A stretch of 64,000 nucleotides of DNA. Source: Incurvaria masculella. Its lineage: Eukaryota > Arthropoda > Insecta > Lepidoptera > Incurvariidae. Below the pieces are notes generated by a model. That model saw only the letters and a program-made list of their open reading frames with translations, ran no database searches and was not told where the DNA came from. The DNA lies in the NCBI GenBank assembly GCA_946894095.1, contig OX335662.1:12604001-12668000 (forward strand), given 5' to 3'. Shown in pieces: positions 1 to 10,733 of this stretch (position 1 is its first letter; each line of letters starts with the position of its first letter). The position numbers were made by a program, and so were the translations under genes.

Positions 1-186
1 ATTAACATTTTCGTAAATCTTACCAAATCATGCACTATGCACATTGTCTTTTTTGTGGACATGTTGCATCTTCCTCATCATGGAGCCTGTCTTATTCTTT
101 GAAACAGATAAAGTCCCAGAGCCTAACAACACGGATTTGTACCGTGCCCGCGAATGAGTTAGGCCCGCCGGGTTGGGCCACCTTAA
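1..186 (+). mobile_element. TTAA-flanked MITE (family C), right part, cut by window start
   Basis: Matches the right half of the full copy at 22228-22777: the CACATTG, TGTTGCATCTTCCTC and ACCGTGCCCGCGAATGAG segments follow in the same order, and it ends GGTTGGGCCACC then TTAA at 183-186. It has no coding potential of its own. The 98-codon open frame across it is a by-product of the repeat. Confidence 0.8.
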
Positions 187-737
187 CTAACCGCATTATG
201 TATGAACTACACTTTACGTCTACGTCTGAAGATTGCAAGAATTATTGCGATTTAGAACCGAGCTTTCATTCGGCGGTTCGGCTGGAAAGTCAGCTGGTAA
301 CTGCCAATGGATTCTTTCGCTGCTAATAAAATGTGCCATTACATCCACTCGGTAAATGGCTAAAGGAATCCTTTGCATTACCGAGGAGAACAATACAAAA
401 ACATTGTTTCACGGAAAACAAAAGAAATCGTTGTCAGACTGGGTAGCCCAGTGGGGCGACTTCTCGTGTTTCAGTCTTGAGGTCAAGCCAAGGCCTAGGT
501 CAGGTTTTGTATGCGTGAAGATGGAAACATACTTACGTGTCGTGGAATCCCGGGGCGCGACAGAAGCATATCTAATTCGTACATTTAGTATGGTTGGAGA
601 TACATTAATGGGAAATATCATAAAGTCCATCCAATAATACGAAAATTTACGATTTGGTTAGGTTAGGTTGGTTTGGTTTTGTGCTTTTATAAATACAAAC
701 AAACAAAAATATACTTTTTACTATAAACTTTTTTGGT
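187..737. other. No assigned feature; unrecognised open frame
   Basis: Not matched to any other part of the window. A 93-codon plus-strand frame (356-637) is open but matches no family I know and has no clear splice sites. Two GGTTA units occur at about 657-668, too few to call a telomeric tract. Confidence 0.4.
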
Positions 738-950
738 AGTTGAACTACACTAAGTTACGTCAAAAACGGAATAATCGGCGGATTCGATCAACTCGGTAAA
801 GAAGAATCCGTTAAAAAACTTTAGGTTTTTTCCATCCATAGTAATGAAATACATACTTAGAGCTAAATGCTGCTGCCAAACAATTTTTGGTTGACCAAAA
901 ACAAAAGAAGCAGCCACCCTCAATGCAATTGGATTAGAAATAAAACCAAC
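738..950 (+). repeat. Dispersed repeat H, copy 1
   Basis: Shares AACTACACTAAGTTACGTC, the AACTCGGTAAAGAAGAA segment and GCTAAATGCTGCTGCCAAAC with 2386-2712, and in reverse with 14428-14530 and 63339-63530. Not coding. Its right side abuts the tail of the SINE at 951. The class is unknown; it could be a non-autonomous element or a LINE untranslated end. Confidence 0.65.
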
Positions 951-1358
951 TTTTTTTTTATGCGACCTGACATGGATGGCTAATACCACACAACTACCGT
1001 TATGATATTAGCCCAATACACCTCATTCACGAAGGAATTTGGTGCCATGCCAGGACCTTCCCTTTATGAGCACGTCTACATTGAACTGGATGGAAGGCAC
1101 GGACAATTTTTCATTGCCGCTTCGACCACCTTTTCATCCAATGCGATGATACCAACCCGGGCGGGCTTAAACCCTACCACCTAGTAGGGGAAGGGGACCT
1201 ACAGTTTTACATGGATTCCGAACCATGGAGCAGCTCGCATTCGTAACGAAATGCACTTATCGAACTCGGAAAGAGAAAGACAGTGGTGCATGTCGGTATT
1301 GAACCCAGGTCTCTGGTACGCTAGGCCAGTCCCCGCGCCACTAGGCTACGAGCCGCTC
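951..1358 (-). mobile_element. tRNA-derived SINE, near full length
   Basis: On the minus strand a tRNA-like head is followed by a body and an A-rich tail. The head has A-box TAGCCTAGTGG (complement of 1339-1349) and B-box GGTTCAATACC (complement of 1295-1305). The tail reads as the T-run at 951-960. The body carries ACACGGACAATTTTTC and CCAGGACCTTCC blocks (as written on the plus strand) shared with about fifteen other copies in the window. Confidence 0.88.
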
Positions 1359-1713
1359 AATGTATAGTCTTATAAGTATTCTCAAGTGCAAAGGCCGACA
1401 AATCATTCAAATATAAACCAAAAGAAAAAAAAATACGGTTCGTTTTTTCTTTGACTTGACCCGGATACATTTACCGAAAAAACAAGACCATGCAGACACA
1501 TATATTTGTTGGCTGCCATTAGACACAAATTTAACCAATTTAAATGATAACTGTTATCTCTTTAATTTGAGGTTATGCAACGAAATCTTTATGCATTATG
1601 GACAGATTTGGAAAATAATCAGAATAACATTCGCCTGAAGCGAAGCAGACGCTGTTGTATAACCTCAAATTCACCTTGAAAATATGAAGACATAAATACA
1701 TGCAAAATATGAG
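1359..1713. other. Unassigned; weak likeness to the 20.4-kb MITE
   Basis: The stretch CATGCAGACACATATATTTG resembles the interior of the inverted-repeat element at 20394-20770. A short local inverted repeat (AATTTGAGGTTAT at about 1565 with ATAACCTCAAATT at about 1660) surrounds the end of it. No gene is visible. Confidence 0.35.
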
Positions 1714-1991
1714 AAAAAACCGGCCAAGTGCGAGTCGGACTCGCACACGAAGGGTTCCGTACCATCGTACAAGATCTAACACAACAAAACACGTTTTTTG
1801 TATGGATTTTTATTACTTTTTATTTTACCTATTTGTTGTAACAACGGCAAAATAAATACACACTCTGTGAAAATTTCAGCTGCCTACCTATTACGGTTCA
1901 TGAGATACAGCCCTGTGACAGACGGACGGACGGATAGCGGAGGCTTAGTAATGGGGTTCCGTTTTCACCCTTTGGGTACGGAACCCTAAAA
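1714..1991 (+). mobile_element. GGGTTCCGTACC repeat (family A), complete
   Basis: Begins AAAACCGGCCAAGTGCGAGT with a self-complementary GTGCGAGTCGGACTCGCAC. It contains AAATTTCAGCTGCCTACC and a short GACGGACG run, and ends with a hairpin (GGGTTCCGT...ACGGAACCC) then TAAAAA. It has a hairpin at each end and no open frame of note. A rolling-circle (Helitron-like) origin is possible because the right end reads hairpin-CTAA, but this is inference. Confidence 0.85.
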
Positions 1992-2385
1992 ATGACCTTG
2001 AACATATGGAAGCCTTAATAGATGGTTACAGAACATAAGTTCGTCACAACATGTATCTTTCTAGATCATTATAAGAGTGGGATATAAATAGCATTATGTT
2101 GAGTTTATTTTCTGGTAAGCGAACACGAGACAGGACTTTAGGGCGTTATTGTAATAACTTCTGCGATGAGAGTCAATCCCTGCGGGGCGCCGGACTCTGT
2201 GTCTCATTATTGGTCAATCTCATCTTCTGTAGTAGGCGTAGGGGCAAGATAAATAGGCAATCAGACATGTCCTTGGAATATTCCGAGTTCAAGGAAATTT
2301 TTGGTCCGGTAATCTAAACTCGATAGTTCTTCGACTAATTCTAGATTTCATTTCATTTCATCTATTTAAATATTTTGGTAATCAA
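1992..2385. other. No recognised feature
   Basis: Moderately AT-rich with a short GC-richer patch near 2180-2260. No repeat partner inside the window and no supported exon. A (CATTT)n-like run lies at 2346-2361. Confidence 0.4.
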
Positions 2386-2712
2386 ACTACACTAAGTTAC
2401 GTCGCAAATATCCGCGGATTCGTTCAACCATCGACATAACCAAAGCAATGCAAATTATGTACGTCAATGCGTTCAACCCAGTAAAGAAGAACCCGCAAAA
2501 AAACTTCACGGGTTTACATAACATATTTTTCCATCCACAATTATGAAATACCCACTTAGATCTAAATGCTACTGCCAAACAATTCCTTGGTAGAACAGAT
2601 TAGGGCAAAGAACAAAGAACAATAGAAACAGCAACCCTTAGTTTAAATTACTTACAACTAACAAAGTTACTATACTAATGCGCAATAATATAAATTAATG
2701 TAATTTATAGCA
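2386..2712 (+). repeat. Dispersed repeat H, longest copy
   Basis: Aligns to 738-950 over its left part. Its right part (TTCCTTGGTAGAACAGATTA through the TAATATAAATTAATG segment) is the reverse complement of 63366-63500. The two copies together show a repeat of at least 330 bp with no coding capacity. Confidence 0.7.
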
Positions 2713-2794
2713 ATACAAGTGTAATAACTTCTTAAATTCTTAAATTATCTGGTGTAAAAGCTTAAAAGATGGCACTAGTATATCAAAAAAGCCC

Positions 2795-3035
2795 CCAGTC
2801 CAACTTGTCACCTAAATTTGCGTTTACGCCAAACCGAGCGACCAGCCGTTGCAGTTTACGCCGACTCCGCTTTTCATACAAATCGGTAGTCCGAGTTGAT
2901 TTTGACAGTGTATAAGACAGTGTAGAAGTAAAACCACAGAACATACAAGTTTGTATGGGTTTTTTAACTTAACTTGGAATTTTCGAAACGCCAATTTAGC
3001 TAAGATCTCGGACTGAACATACAGATCAAAAAAAG
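2795..3035 (-). mobile_element. Inverted-repeat element D
   Basis: Left end GTCCAACTTGTCACCTAAAT and right end ATTTAGCTAAGATCTCGGAC are imperfect inverted repeats. The interior (TTTTCATACAAATCGG, TTTGACAG-like blocks) matches the D copies at 4172-4545, 6351-6845 and 16003-16345. Non-autonomous. Confidence 0.72.
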
Positions 3036-3084
3036 AAATGACATCTACGGAAGCCCGTACCATGTTCCAAGGAAATGTATGTAA

Positions 3085-3180
3085 AGCTACTACTTTTACT
3101 TCTTTTTACTGGGCTCTTTCTTTAATTAATGTGTCCTTGCTTCCCGGTCGATTATACATACATACATGTCACATTCCTTG
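3085..3180 (+). mobile_element. SINE body fragment (30.8-kb family)
   Basis: ACTGGGCTCTTT, AATGTGTCCTTGCTTCCCGG and TCGATTATACATACATAC match, in the other orientation, the body next to the tRNA-like head at 30755-30930, and also 62455-62508. The head is missing here. Confidence 0.6.
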
Positions 3181-3273
3181 GAATAAGCGACGCACGAAAA
3201 AGTTTTTTTACCGTAACATATTCATCATACGATATTCTTTGCCCATACTCCGGAACCGGCTTTTTCCGTTTTC

Positions 3274-3560
3274 GGGGTTCTGTACCTAAAGGGTGCTAAC
3301 GGAACCCTCTTACTTATCCTCCACTGTCCGTTCGTCCGCCTGTCACAGGGCTGTATCTCATGAACCCTAATAGGTAGGCAGCTGAAATGTTCACAGAGTC
3401 TATTTATTTTGCCGCTATAACAACAAACAGGAGAAACTAAAAAATAATAAAAAAGAAAGCACCCCTTTCAACACAAGAAACATGATTTATGTGTGTTAAA
3501 TTTTGTACGAAGGTACGGAATCCTTCGTGTGCGATTCCGATTCGCACTTGGCCGGTTTTT
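3274..3560 (-). mobile_element. Family A repeat, complete
   Basis: Reverse-orientation copy: GGGTTCTGTACCTAAAGGGT at the left, TCCGTCCG-type run at 3320-3345, and GATTCGCACTTGGCCGGTTT at the right. Diverged from the other copies by scattered substitutions. Confidence 0.82.
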
Positions 3561-4171
3561 CTCAATTTGCCACTGTCTTATTCGCAGTTTGATTACGAAT
3601 CTACCTCGATATTATGCGAGCACTCGAACTCTGCCGATATTTCCAAGTACCCGCACAACCTCATTCGCTTAGAATATCCACTAGAATATGTTTGCAGTTA
3701 CCATTGAGAATGAATTGATCTCGCTTCTCGAGACGAACGAATTCGCTGTGTATCGACCGAAAACCCCGAGCAACTTCCAGGAAAGGTCACTCGCGTTTGA
3801 ATGGTATGTACAGTCCCCGGCACGATTCACGTCACACTGTGGACTTGACCCATTGAAGATGCTGCAGACGGTAGTGTGCACAGAATATAAACACTAGAAA
3901 TGCATACAAGCTCGCTTGCTGCCTTCATGAATTCAAACTCCATAGCAAATTTATTTGCATCAGTCGCACGGCTACTAGTAAATAATGGCATATCAGGCGC
4001 ACGCTATGCTTGACTAAATGGCGACTTGTGCTTAGTTCACGGGAGACAGCTTAATGGAAATGACCTTTGCCTACCCTCCTGGCTAAAACATTAGAGGTGT
4101 CACTGATTTTGGATTTTCACAGAGAGAGCATAGTCTGTCGTCGTCGTCTGGGTTTTCTGCACGATTTTGTG
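3561..4171. other. Unassigned; possible decayed coding remnant
   Basis: Two overlapping plus-strand frames (one ending near 3707, the next 3688-3897) together look more codon-like than the surroundings, as if one reading frame had been broken. I do not recognise the peptide and see no splice sites, so no gene is called. Confidence 0.3.
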
Positions 4172-4545
4172 TGCAGAGTGGTCAGTCTGAGTTCTCACCT
4201 AAATTGGCGTTTACGGCAAACCGATCGACTGACATTTTCCGTAAAAACGTCAAACTCCATACAAGTTTTTACTAGATATTCTTTGCTTTTACATCTTCAA
4301 GCTGTCAAAGTCAAACTCGGACTTCCGATTTGTATGAAAACGCGGAGTGGACGTAAACGGCAACATCAACGTATTTACGGCGACGTTGACTAAGCTGTCA
4401 AATCAAAATCGGGCTCGCAAATGCTCGCTTAACGCCCACTGCGCGCGCTCTTCAATTTCTCCATACATTTGAAAACGCCAGTCGTTCGGTTTGCCGTAAC
4501 GCCAATTTAGGTGACAACTGGGACTTTGGGTACAGGTACGGGCTT
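4172..4545 (+). mobile_element. Inverted-repeat element D
   Basis: Starts GTCAGTCTGAGTTCTCACC with TAAATTGGCGTTTACGGCAA, and ends GCCAATTTAGGTGACAACTG. The first 40 bases are close to the reverse complement of 6799-6845. The interior holds CTGTCAAAGTCAAACTCGG and CGACGTTGA blocks typical of the family. No open frame of its own. Confidence 0.78.
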
Positions 4546-5587
4546 GAGGGTATCCCCTATTACCCGCAGTGCAATTACGAAGCACAAAATTGGGTGTAGG
4601 TTGCTGTACTTACAGCAATATGACAGCTTTTGCGATTACGAAATCGATGCATTCACAAATGGTGCGGCATTCAGCGCTACCCGCAGCAATTAGGTCAACT
4701 CCATACATTTCGCGTCGAATCGGTATTACGAAACGGCAAAGATCTTTAAAATGCGGGGAGGTAAACGCCTATTTCGTCTGCTTGTCTAGTCAAGTACCTG
4801 AAAAGTTGACCCATTGTCGACTCAGATTGGTCCGTGCTGGATGTAGGTGGATGAAAAACGGCTTCGTAATCGCGCTTTAGGAATGGCGGGGGCACACCTA
4901 CACGTACCGCGGCACCATCCTCAAATTTTGCGTAATCGCACTGCCGGACTGCTTCTCGGCATGCTCTCACCTTGGTCAGCCGCTATAAGCTAGCGGCGGG
5001 CTGGGCATCATCTCGTCGAGGCTTCGGGTGGGCTCTGCGCTACACCACGTCGCTCCTGGTCGGGTGACATTTCGGGACATTGGCTGTGCTTATGACGCCG
5101 CAAGACAAACCATTTTGTAAGCCTCCACGAGGTGTGCTGTCGTCTGATGGTCGACAAATGGGCCACGTGTTTTGCAATTTCAAATAGGCCGTGTAGACAT
5201 GAGTGTGTTGCATGCAAACGTGAAGTGTCGACGACGGCACCAAGAGAGAGCCTCCATGAGCCACCAGTCATCAGAGTTAGAGCCTTAGTTCTAGTTGGTA
5301 TCACTGAGTAGGGCTCTTTACGACGGGTTAGCGCCTTGGGGCGCCTCCAATGGTCAGATAAGCAATCGAATGCTTGAACAAGTAGTCAAACTTCTTCTTG
5401 CGAAAATAGGAGTGGCGGTTGGATTCAAGACAAAAGTTTAACATAGCCCAGAATTAAGTCTTTAGGCTGCGACCAATGTGGCAAAGCGAAACGATAGGCA
5501 TTTTCAATACTCTGATAGCGTGCGACAAGGATGGACGTATAGATCCATAGCTCTTAGGAGTATGACGACGATAGCAGTGAGCGGAAA
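4546..5587. other. Unassigned, GC-richer than its neighbours
   Basis: About one kilobase without a repeat partner in the window. The minus strand holds a 98-codon open frame (5008-5304) that I cannot assign. It could be an old transposon coding remnant or unique DNA. Confidence 0.3.
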
Positions 5588-5935
5588 TAATGTTTTTTTA
5601 TGTAACTTGACATGGATAACTACCTAATACCACACCCAATGTCGTGATACTAACCCAGCACACTCTATTCCCTAAGGGATTCGATGCCATACCAGTATCT
5701 TCCCCTTTAGAGCTAAATGGAAAACACAAACAATTTTTAATTGTAGCTTCGACCATCTTTTCGATCATTCCAGGTTCAAACCCTACTGACCACCGGTAAG
5801 GGGACCTACAGTTTTGCATAGATTCCGAACCTTTAAATAGCTCGAATTCGAGACGAAATGCACTTATCAAATTAATAGAGAGAAATAAAGTGGTGCATGG
5901 ACGGGGCAATTGGGCGGGTATAAGCTCCCAGCAGC
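5588..5935 (-). mobile_element. Diverged SINE copy
   Basis: Tail TTTTTTATG, then TGACATGGATAACTACC, CTTCGACCATCTTTTCG and GACGAAATGCACTTATC in the order of the tRNA-headed SINE. Many substitutions, and the head is not preserved, so this is an older insertion. Confidence 0.75.
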
Positions 5936-6350
5936 TCAAAAGGGTACGATGTTTCATACCATACCAAACGTGCTGTTTATATGCCCGAACTAAGTGTGGC
6001 GTTTCCTGTGATGCGCACTGTACAATGGTCGCGCAGTAAAACTTCAAAGGATATCTCCGATCGGATGCCGTTATTATTTTTACAAAAATAAAGGGCCTTC
6101 GATTTGGACCGAATTGGTTTCTCAATCGTTATACGCCGTGTTTGAGGTTTGTTTGTTTTCACTGAACTAAACTGCCGATATTTCGTATTAGTGCTATTGC
6201 GTATTTATCTTGAGCTTAAGAACCATCACGCCAGCAAAATGAAGAGGTAGAAAAAGATCAGAAGGTTACGAACTGAGCATACTTATTTGACTTTTTTGAC
6301 ATAAATAACTACATCTGAGAAGACAGGTGCTTCATCAAGGCGGTGCCTTT
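5936..6350. other. No recognised feature
   Basis: No repeat partner, exon signal or RNA gene seen. The open frames crossing it begin inside the neighbouring SINE. Confidence 0.4.
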
Positions 6351-6845
6351 AGTCCGACTTCTCACCTAAACTGGCGTATACGGAACTTCGAAACTACGTA
6401 ATAACGTCAAGCCCATACGAGTTTTACTTCTGCAACTTGTCGAAAATATGCTCGGACTACCGATTTGTTTCAAAACGATGACTCAGCGTAAAATGCAACG
6501 TCAACGTATTTACAGCGATGATGCGTAAGCTGTCAAATCAAACTTGGACTAACAGATGTTAGTTCACCAAGTTCAGTTAGATAAATTGACGTTTACGGCG
6601 AACCGATCGACTGGCGAAGCCAAGTTTGATTTGACAGCTTACTCACCGTCGGCGTAAATACGTTGACGTTGCCGTTTACGCCGAATCCGCGTTTTCATAC
6701 AAATCGGAAGTCCCAGTTTGACTTTGACAGCTTGAAAACGTAAAACAACAGAATATCTAGTAAAAACTTGCAAGGAGTTTGACGTTTTACGTAACTTCGA
6801 AGTGCCGTAAACGCCAATTTAGGTGAGAACTCAGACTGACCACTC
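6351..6845. repeat. Head-to-head inverted pair of element D
   Basis: The left half (6351-6600) reads in the forward D orientation (TCTCACCTAAACTGGCG...). The right half (6605-6845) is a reverse copy ending CCAATTTAGGTGAGAACTC. The centre holds the GTTTACGGCGAACCGATCG block. The whole segment can fold on itself as an imperfect palindrome of nearly 500 bp. Confidence 0.7.
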
Positions 6846-7245
6846 TGATTGCTTCATCCCATCCATCCCATTTACATTTCTCTCGTTCCATAGTATCCCT
6901 TAATATTGATAATAATATGATTTAAACATAGTGTAATATCATTTTAGTTTAGTCCCTATTTCGGAAACAAGTTCAGGACTGTATCATGGGAAAAAGTTCG
7001 CGCTTTTCAAGTCATTGGGCCTACAAATTTATCTATCAATGATTGTGGCTGTCTATAAGGGTTAGTGTGAGTGAGTGAGGGTATGTAAGTGTAGAAATAG
7101 TAGTTGCGGGGATGCAATATAGGTGTGGTGTGGTGTGAAGTAGGAGAAAAGGTATAACGACTTATAAGGGTACATGTCATTTTCTGCATGATTTTATGTA
7201 ATAATCATAAAAAGGCTTTCAGTTTGGTCACAATTTAGAGCTATC
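6846..7245. other. No gene; GT-rich tract
   Basis: A purine/GT-rich stretch at 7040-7150 (GTGAGTGAGTG, GTGTGGTGTGGTGTG) with nothing coding. Confidence 0.4.
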
Positions 7246-7765
7246 AACCAATTATTTATTTATTTATTTCGTATTAAGGAATTCAACAGCGTTATCTGAG
7301 GTTAGTTATACAATCGTTCTTAATCATAACATTATGGCCATTAAAATAATTCCATTGATCAATTTGGAATGAAGAGTTAGGACGTTAAGCATTTTTTTAA
7401 GGACATTATGTAAATCAATTTAAAGAGCTTGTATTGTGAATTGTGTTGTGTAAGGTGTGTCGGTGTGTGTGTGTGTAAAAAGGTGGATGATGTTTAAGTG
7501 TGCACGTGATGTGAAATTGGGGGTAAGTCGTTCACTCTGGGTAATTGTTTTGATGATTTTATTCCGAAAGTCTCATCTCGATAAATGAAATATGTCGACA
7601 GTATTGATGATATTATATGAGCACATAATTTGAGTAAGGACAGAATCTTTGGCCTAGTTGGTGCGGTGCGTGTACACGTGAAAGAGCGCAGTGTGGCGTG
7701 TGTGGTGGCGTGGTACATTGAGCGCCACTTCGCTTAGTAGATCCATGCTATCAAGGCGCCCTCGA
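7246..7765 (-). mobile_element. LINE relic: 3' UTR and ORF2 C-terminus
   Basis: On the minus strand from about 7760 a frame reads RHHTRHTALFHV, then TN, a stop, AKDSVLTQIMCSYN and VDIFHLS. This is the conserved tail of a CR1/Jockey-type LINE polyprotein, broken by at least two stops. The 3' UTR follows down to the (ATTT)n at 7251-7270, which is the (AAAT)n tail on the minus strand. The element is 5'-truncated and dead. Confidence 0.72.
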
Positions 7766-8458
7766 ACCACATCAAATAGGAGAGTTTTATATCAAAAATA
7801 TAATATTTTGTTTGGTCCAGTGATATTTTTCTAAATATGTAGTTCACAGTCCAGGCAGTAGGCTGTCCATCAGTCCGAATCGTTCCCCACTTTTAGAATT
7901 AGGTACCAATAACATTATCTCCGCCAGCGTAGCCAAATCCTTAGATCTCAACATGAATACAGACTAATTTACATACATACAATATGTATGATAAATGTAT
8001 ATGGCTTCAGCTCATAGTTATATCCTGTTTATGAAAGTGAGTATGAATAAATATTGACATACATAATATTAATTTCATAATAAACTTAAACAAATATACA
8101 GGTGTAATTAAAGTTGTATACATTTTTGAAGGGAGTTAATGATTATCGAGAGATAAACTGATTAATAAATATAAAAAAGACGATAAAATATATATTTTAC
8201 ATAAAAAAAAAATCTGAGGTAATTGTGTACGAAAGGACCTCATTATTTTTTACACCGTTATTTCCACGAAATGGCTTGGTTTCCGTTAGCTTTGATTATA
8301 AAGGGACAGCCCTCTTTTCATCAAAGCGGATACTCTGATTGCCCTCCAAAAATATTTAATTACTCAATACGTGTGTCATTTCATTATAATATTTATATAA
8401 GTAGGTATGTGTAAATATGCATTTATTTTTATAAATTATTACTAATAAACTTTGTTTT
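7766..8458. other. No recognised feature, AT-rich
   Basis: AT-rich DNA with short ATGTATG-type runs around 7970-8050. No exon, RNA gene or repeat partner identified. Confidence 0.4.
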
Positions 8459-8751
8459 ATGTATCTGGACATGAATGGTTAAAACCAAACTGAACGTCAG
8501 ATATTAGCCAGATAGTGGTGTACATGGAATAAGTGCCATGCCAGGACCTTCCGCCAGGCCGCTTCGACTATAGTTCATTCAATGCGTTGGTACCAACCCG
8601 GGCGGGATTTACCCTACCACCTAGTAAGTAAGGAAGGGGACATACAGTTTTACGTGGAATCCGAACCACGGCTAGCCTCTACGGTTGAAAATGGTGCACC
8701 AAGCTTTTTGAATCGCAAGGCGTCGCACCACTAGGCTACCGAGGCTGACAA
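8459..8751 (-). mobile_element. SINE copy with tRNA-like/5S-like head
   Basis: Body blocks CCATGCCAGGACCTTCC and ACCCGGGCGGGATTTACC are followed by a head that, on the minus strand, reads GTCAGCCTCGGTAGCCTAGT (A-box TAGCCTAGTGG) then GCGACGCCTTGCG and AAGCTTGGTG. The internal body is shortened, and the poly(A) tail is poorly preserved. Confidence 0.75.
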
Positions 8752-8866
8752 CTTATGTATATTGCCAACTAAGTACTTGGAACCCATCTTAAGCGACCCA
8801 GAGGTATTGAGAGGCCCTTCAACTCAGAAGGGATCTAGGGTTATTTTCTGTGTTCTATCATCTCCA

Positions 8867-9112
8867 AAATGGACAATGCACATCGGAGCCGTATAACGCT
8901 GTCCCTCCGTCCCCTTTCTACAACCGCTGAACGAGAAGCAGCAGGCAATGCACCCATTCACTCACCCGAAAAGTAGAACCAACCGATCCTCTAGATCCTA
9001 TATTTATGGGGGTCGGTAAACTATCGAAACTAAGCCCTGACGAGGTATTTCCCTCTTCGAGGGTGTCAAGTAGCACCGGGCCGGCCGGCATGCTTTTCGC
9101 AGCGGCCGTGCA
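8867..9112 (+). repeat. Dispersed repeat G
   Basis: GCTGTCCCTCCGTCCCCTTT, GGTCGGTAAACTATC and GGGCCGGCCGGCATG also occur, in reverse order and orientation, at 36001-36305. A shorter relative lies at 21921-22060. No coding call. Confidence 0.6.
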
Positions 9113-9134
9113 TAAAACTGCACGTGCAGTTTTA
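9113..9134. repeat. Perfect 22-bp palindrome
   Basis: TAAAACTGCAC is followed directly by its exact reverse complement, with CACGTG at the centre. It sits at the junction between repeat G and the next repeat. Confidence 0.8.
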
Positions 9135-9330
9135 CGCCGTTAGATGGCGCTGTTATATAAAAATCGTATTTAAATAAGTTGTAACAAAACCAATAATCCT
9201 GAAATTGTGAACTTCTAATCGGCAATTACAACGAAACCATTAAACCTGAAATTGTGAATATGTTTTCGCTGCAACTACTATGGCTATATTTAATATTTTT
9301 GACGAATTCGTGCCTTAAATTGCAATACTT
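9135..9330 (+). repeat. Dispersed repeat J
   Basis: CGTTAGATGGCGCTGTTATA, CTTCTAATCGGCAATTACA and TTTTCGCTGCAACTAC are shared, mostly inverted, with 27530-27770. CCTGAAATTGTGAA occurs twice inside (about 9198 and 9244). Confidence 0.5.
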
Positions 9331-9378
9331 TTTGCGTTCTGTGTAAAAAAAACATTGTATGCGTCGGAACATCCTTAA

Positions 9379-9649
9379 CAAAAAAAAAGGCCAAGTGCGA
9401 GTCCGACTCGCACACGAAGAGTTTCGATACAAGATCGACCCATATTAATCACGTTTCTTGTAAGGGGGCCACCATTTTTTTTATTTTGCTCTATGTCGGC
9501 TATAGCGCCAAAGAAATACAGATTGTGTGAAAATTTCAGCTTTCTACCTATTACGGTTCACGAAATATAGCTCTGTGACAGACGGACGGACGGACGAACG
9601 GCCAGCAGTGGCTTAGTAATAGCACCCTTCGGATACGGAATCCTAAAAA
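9379..9649 (+). mobile_element. Family A repeat
   Basis: Starts GGCCAAGTGCGAGTCCGACT, keeps the AAATTTCAGCTTTCTACC block and the GACGGACGGACGGACG run, and ends GGATACGGAATCCTAAAAA. The right-end hairpin is damaged. Confidence 0.8.
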
Positions 9650-9911
9650 CCGATTAAAAATCGACACTTAACTTCAGACTTGGGTTTTGTGTCTCAGCGT
9701 GCATACATTTCACCGTTGAGGGCTACGTGTTCAAAGAGACACACTTGGGCACGTAGACCCGGTCGAGTGTCTTCCATTGAGTCCGACCACAGTCCAGCCT
9801 ACGTACTGTGGATTCTCACTTCCGATGAGATGTCATCCGCTATACAGAAAAAACATATTTTCAATATAATATATTTGCTTAGGTTTAAGTATCAATAAAA
9901 CAATGGCAAAA

Positions 9912-10140
9912 ATACGATTTCATAATTTTATGTATTTAATGGATACGACATTACCGTTATCTCATTCATTTGAGTTACAGGACATCTACATGGTCCTGCT
10001 TCCGACGAATGTTACGACCAATACTTTTTCAGATTATTTTCAAAATCTGATTACAATGCTTCAAATGTAGATGTCGCTGAAACTCAAATTAATGATATAA
10101 CGGTAATGTCGTATCCATTAAATACATAAAATTATCAAGT
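9912..10140. mobile_element. Foldback element with about 75-bp inverted arms
   Basis: The left arm at about 9919-9991 (ATTTTATGTATTTAATGG, ACGACATTACCGTTAT, TTTGAGTT) is the near-perfect reverse complement of 10061-10136. The loop (10000-10060) carries GGTCCTGCTTCCGACGAATG and an inner palindrome (CAGATTATTTTCAAAATCTG). The same loop sequence is the body of the tRNA-headed SINE at 10337-10485. Confidence 0.8.
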
Positions 10141-10336
10141 TAAATCCGGGCTGACTCTTAGTGTCCGATACCAAAAACGTCTTTGGTGACGACAGCAATA
10201 AGATTGATAGCTCAATCATTGCAGTCAAATGTAGGATCAATACGCAAAAACATCATCAGAGCCATCTAGCAGAAGATAGGGGAAGCATTGTGTCGATTCG
10301 AATATAATCGAGAAATTCGTTGGCTGACGTAATTGT

Positions 10337-10485
10337 CGGGATAGCTCAGTTGGTTAAGAGCAGTGGACATGTAATCAATAGGTCGCAGGTCCTGCTTCCG
10401 ACGAATGTCACGACCAATACATTTTCAGATTATTTTCAAAATCTGATTACAATGCTTCAAAAGTAGATGTCCTGAAACTCAAATT
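10337..10485 (+). mobile_element. SINE with tRNA-Thr(UGU)-like head lacking the T loop
   Basis: GTCGGGATAGCTCAGTTGG (D-arm and A-box), an anticodon region CATGTAA, and acceptor-stem partners GTCGGGA (10337) and TTCCGAC fold like a tRNA. The T-arm is only GCAGGTCCTGC, so the TTCGAA-type loop and B-box are gone. A body of about 80 bp follows. It is not a functional tRNA gene. The parent tRNA is inferred from the anticodon only. Confidence 0.65.
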
Positions 10486-10733
10486 ATTAAAAAAATACGA
10501 TTTGTATATTTGTTAACTTAAATTATTTTTCGATAGTTTATTAAATGATTGTGACCAAATTGACTGTTCATATTTAAAACAAATTTAAAACATTGACAAG
10601 TTTATAAAAGACCACGATAATGTTTAGTTATGTGTGTGTAACTTTATGCTTAATAAATACAATACAATACATAACAAATTCGAGAACCCGTTACTTTGCA
10701 GTTATGTGTACATTAAAAATATTTTTAAATAAA

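Noticed and set aside
356..637. Possible 93-residue gene
   Set aside because: Open frame only; no recognisable motif, splice site or GC shift beyond the ordinary.
10337..10402. Functional tRNA-Thr gene
   Set aside because: The T loop and B-box are deleted, and a repeated body follows, so it is a SINE head.
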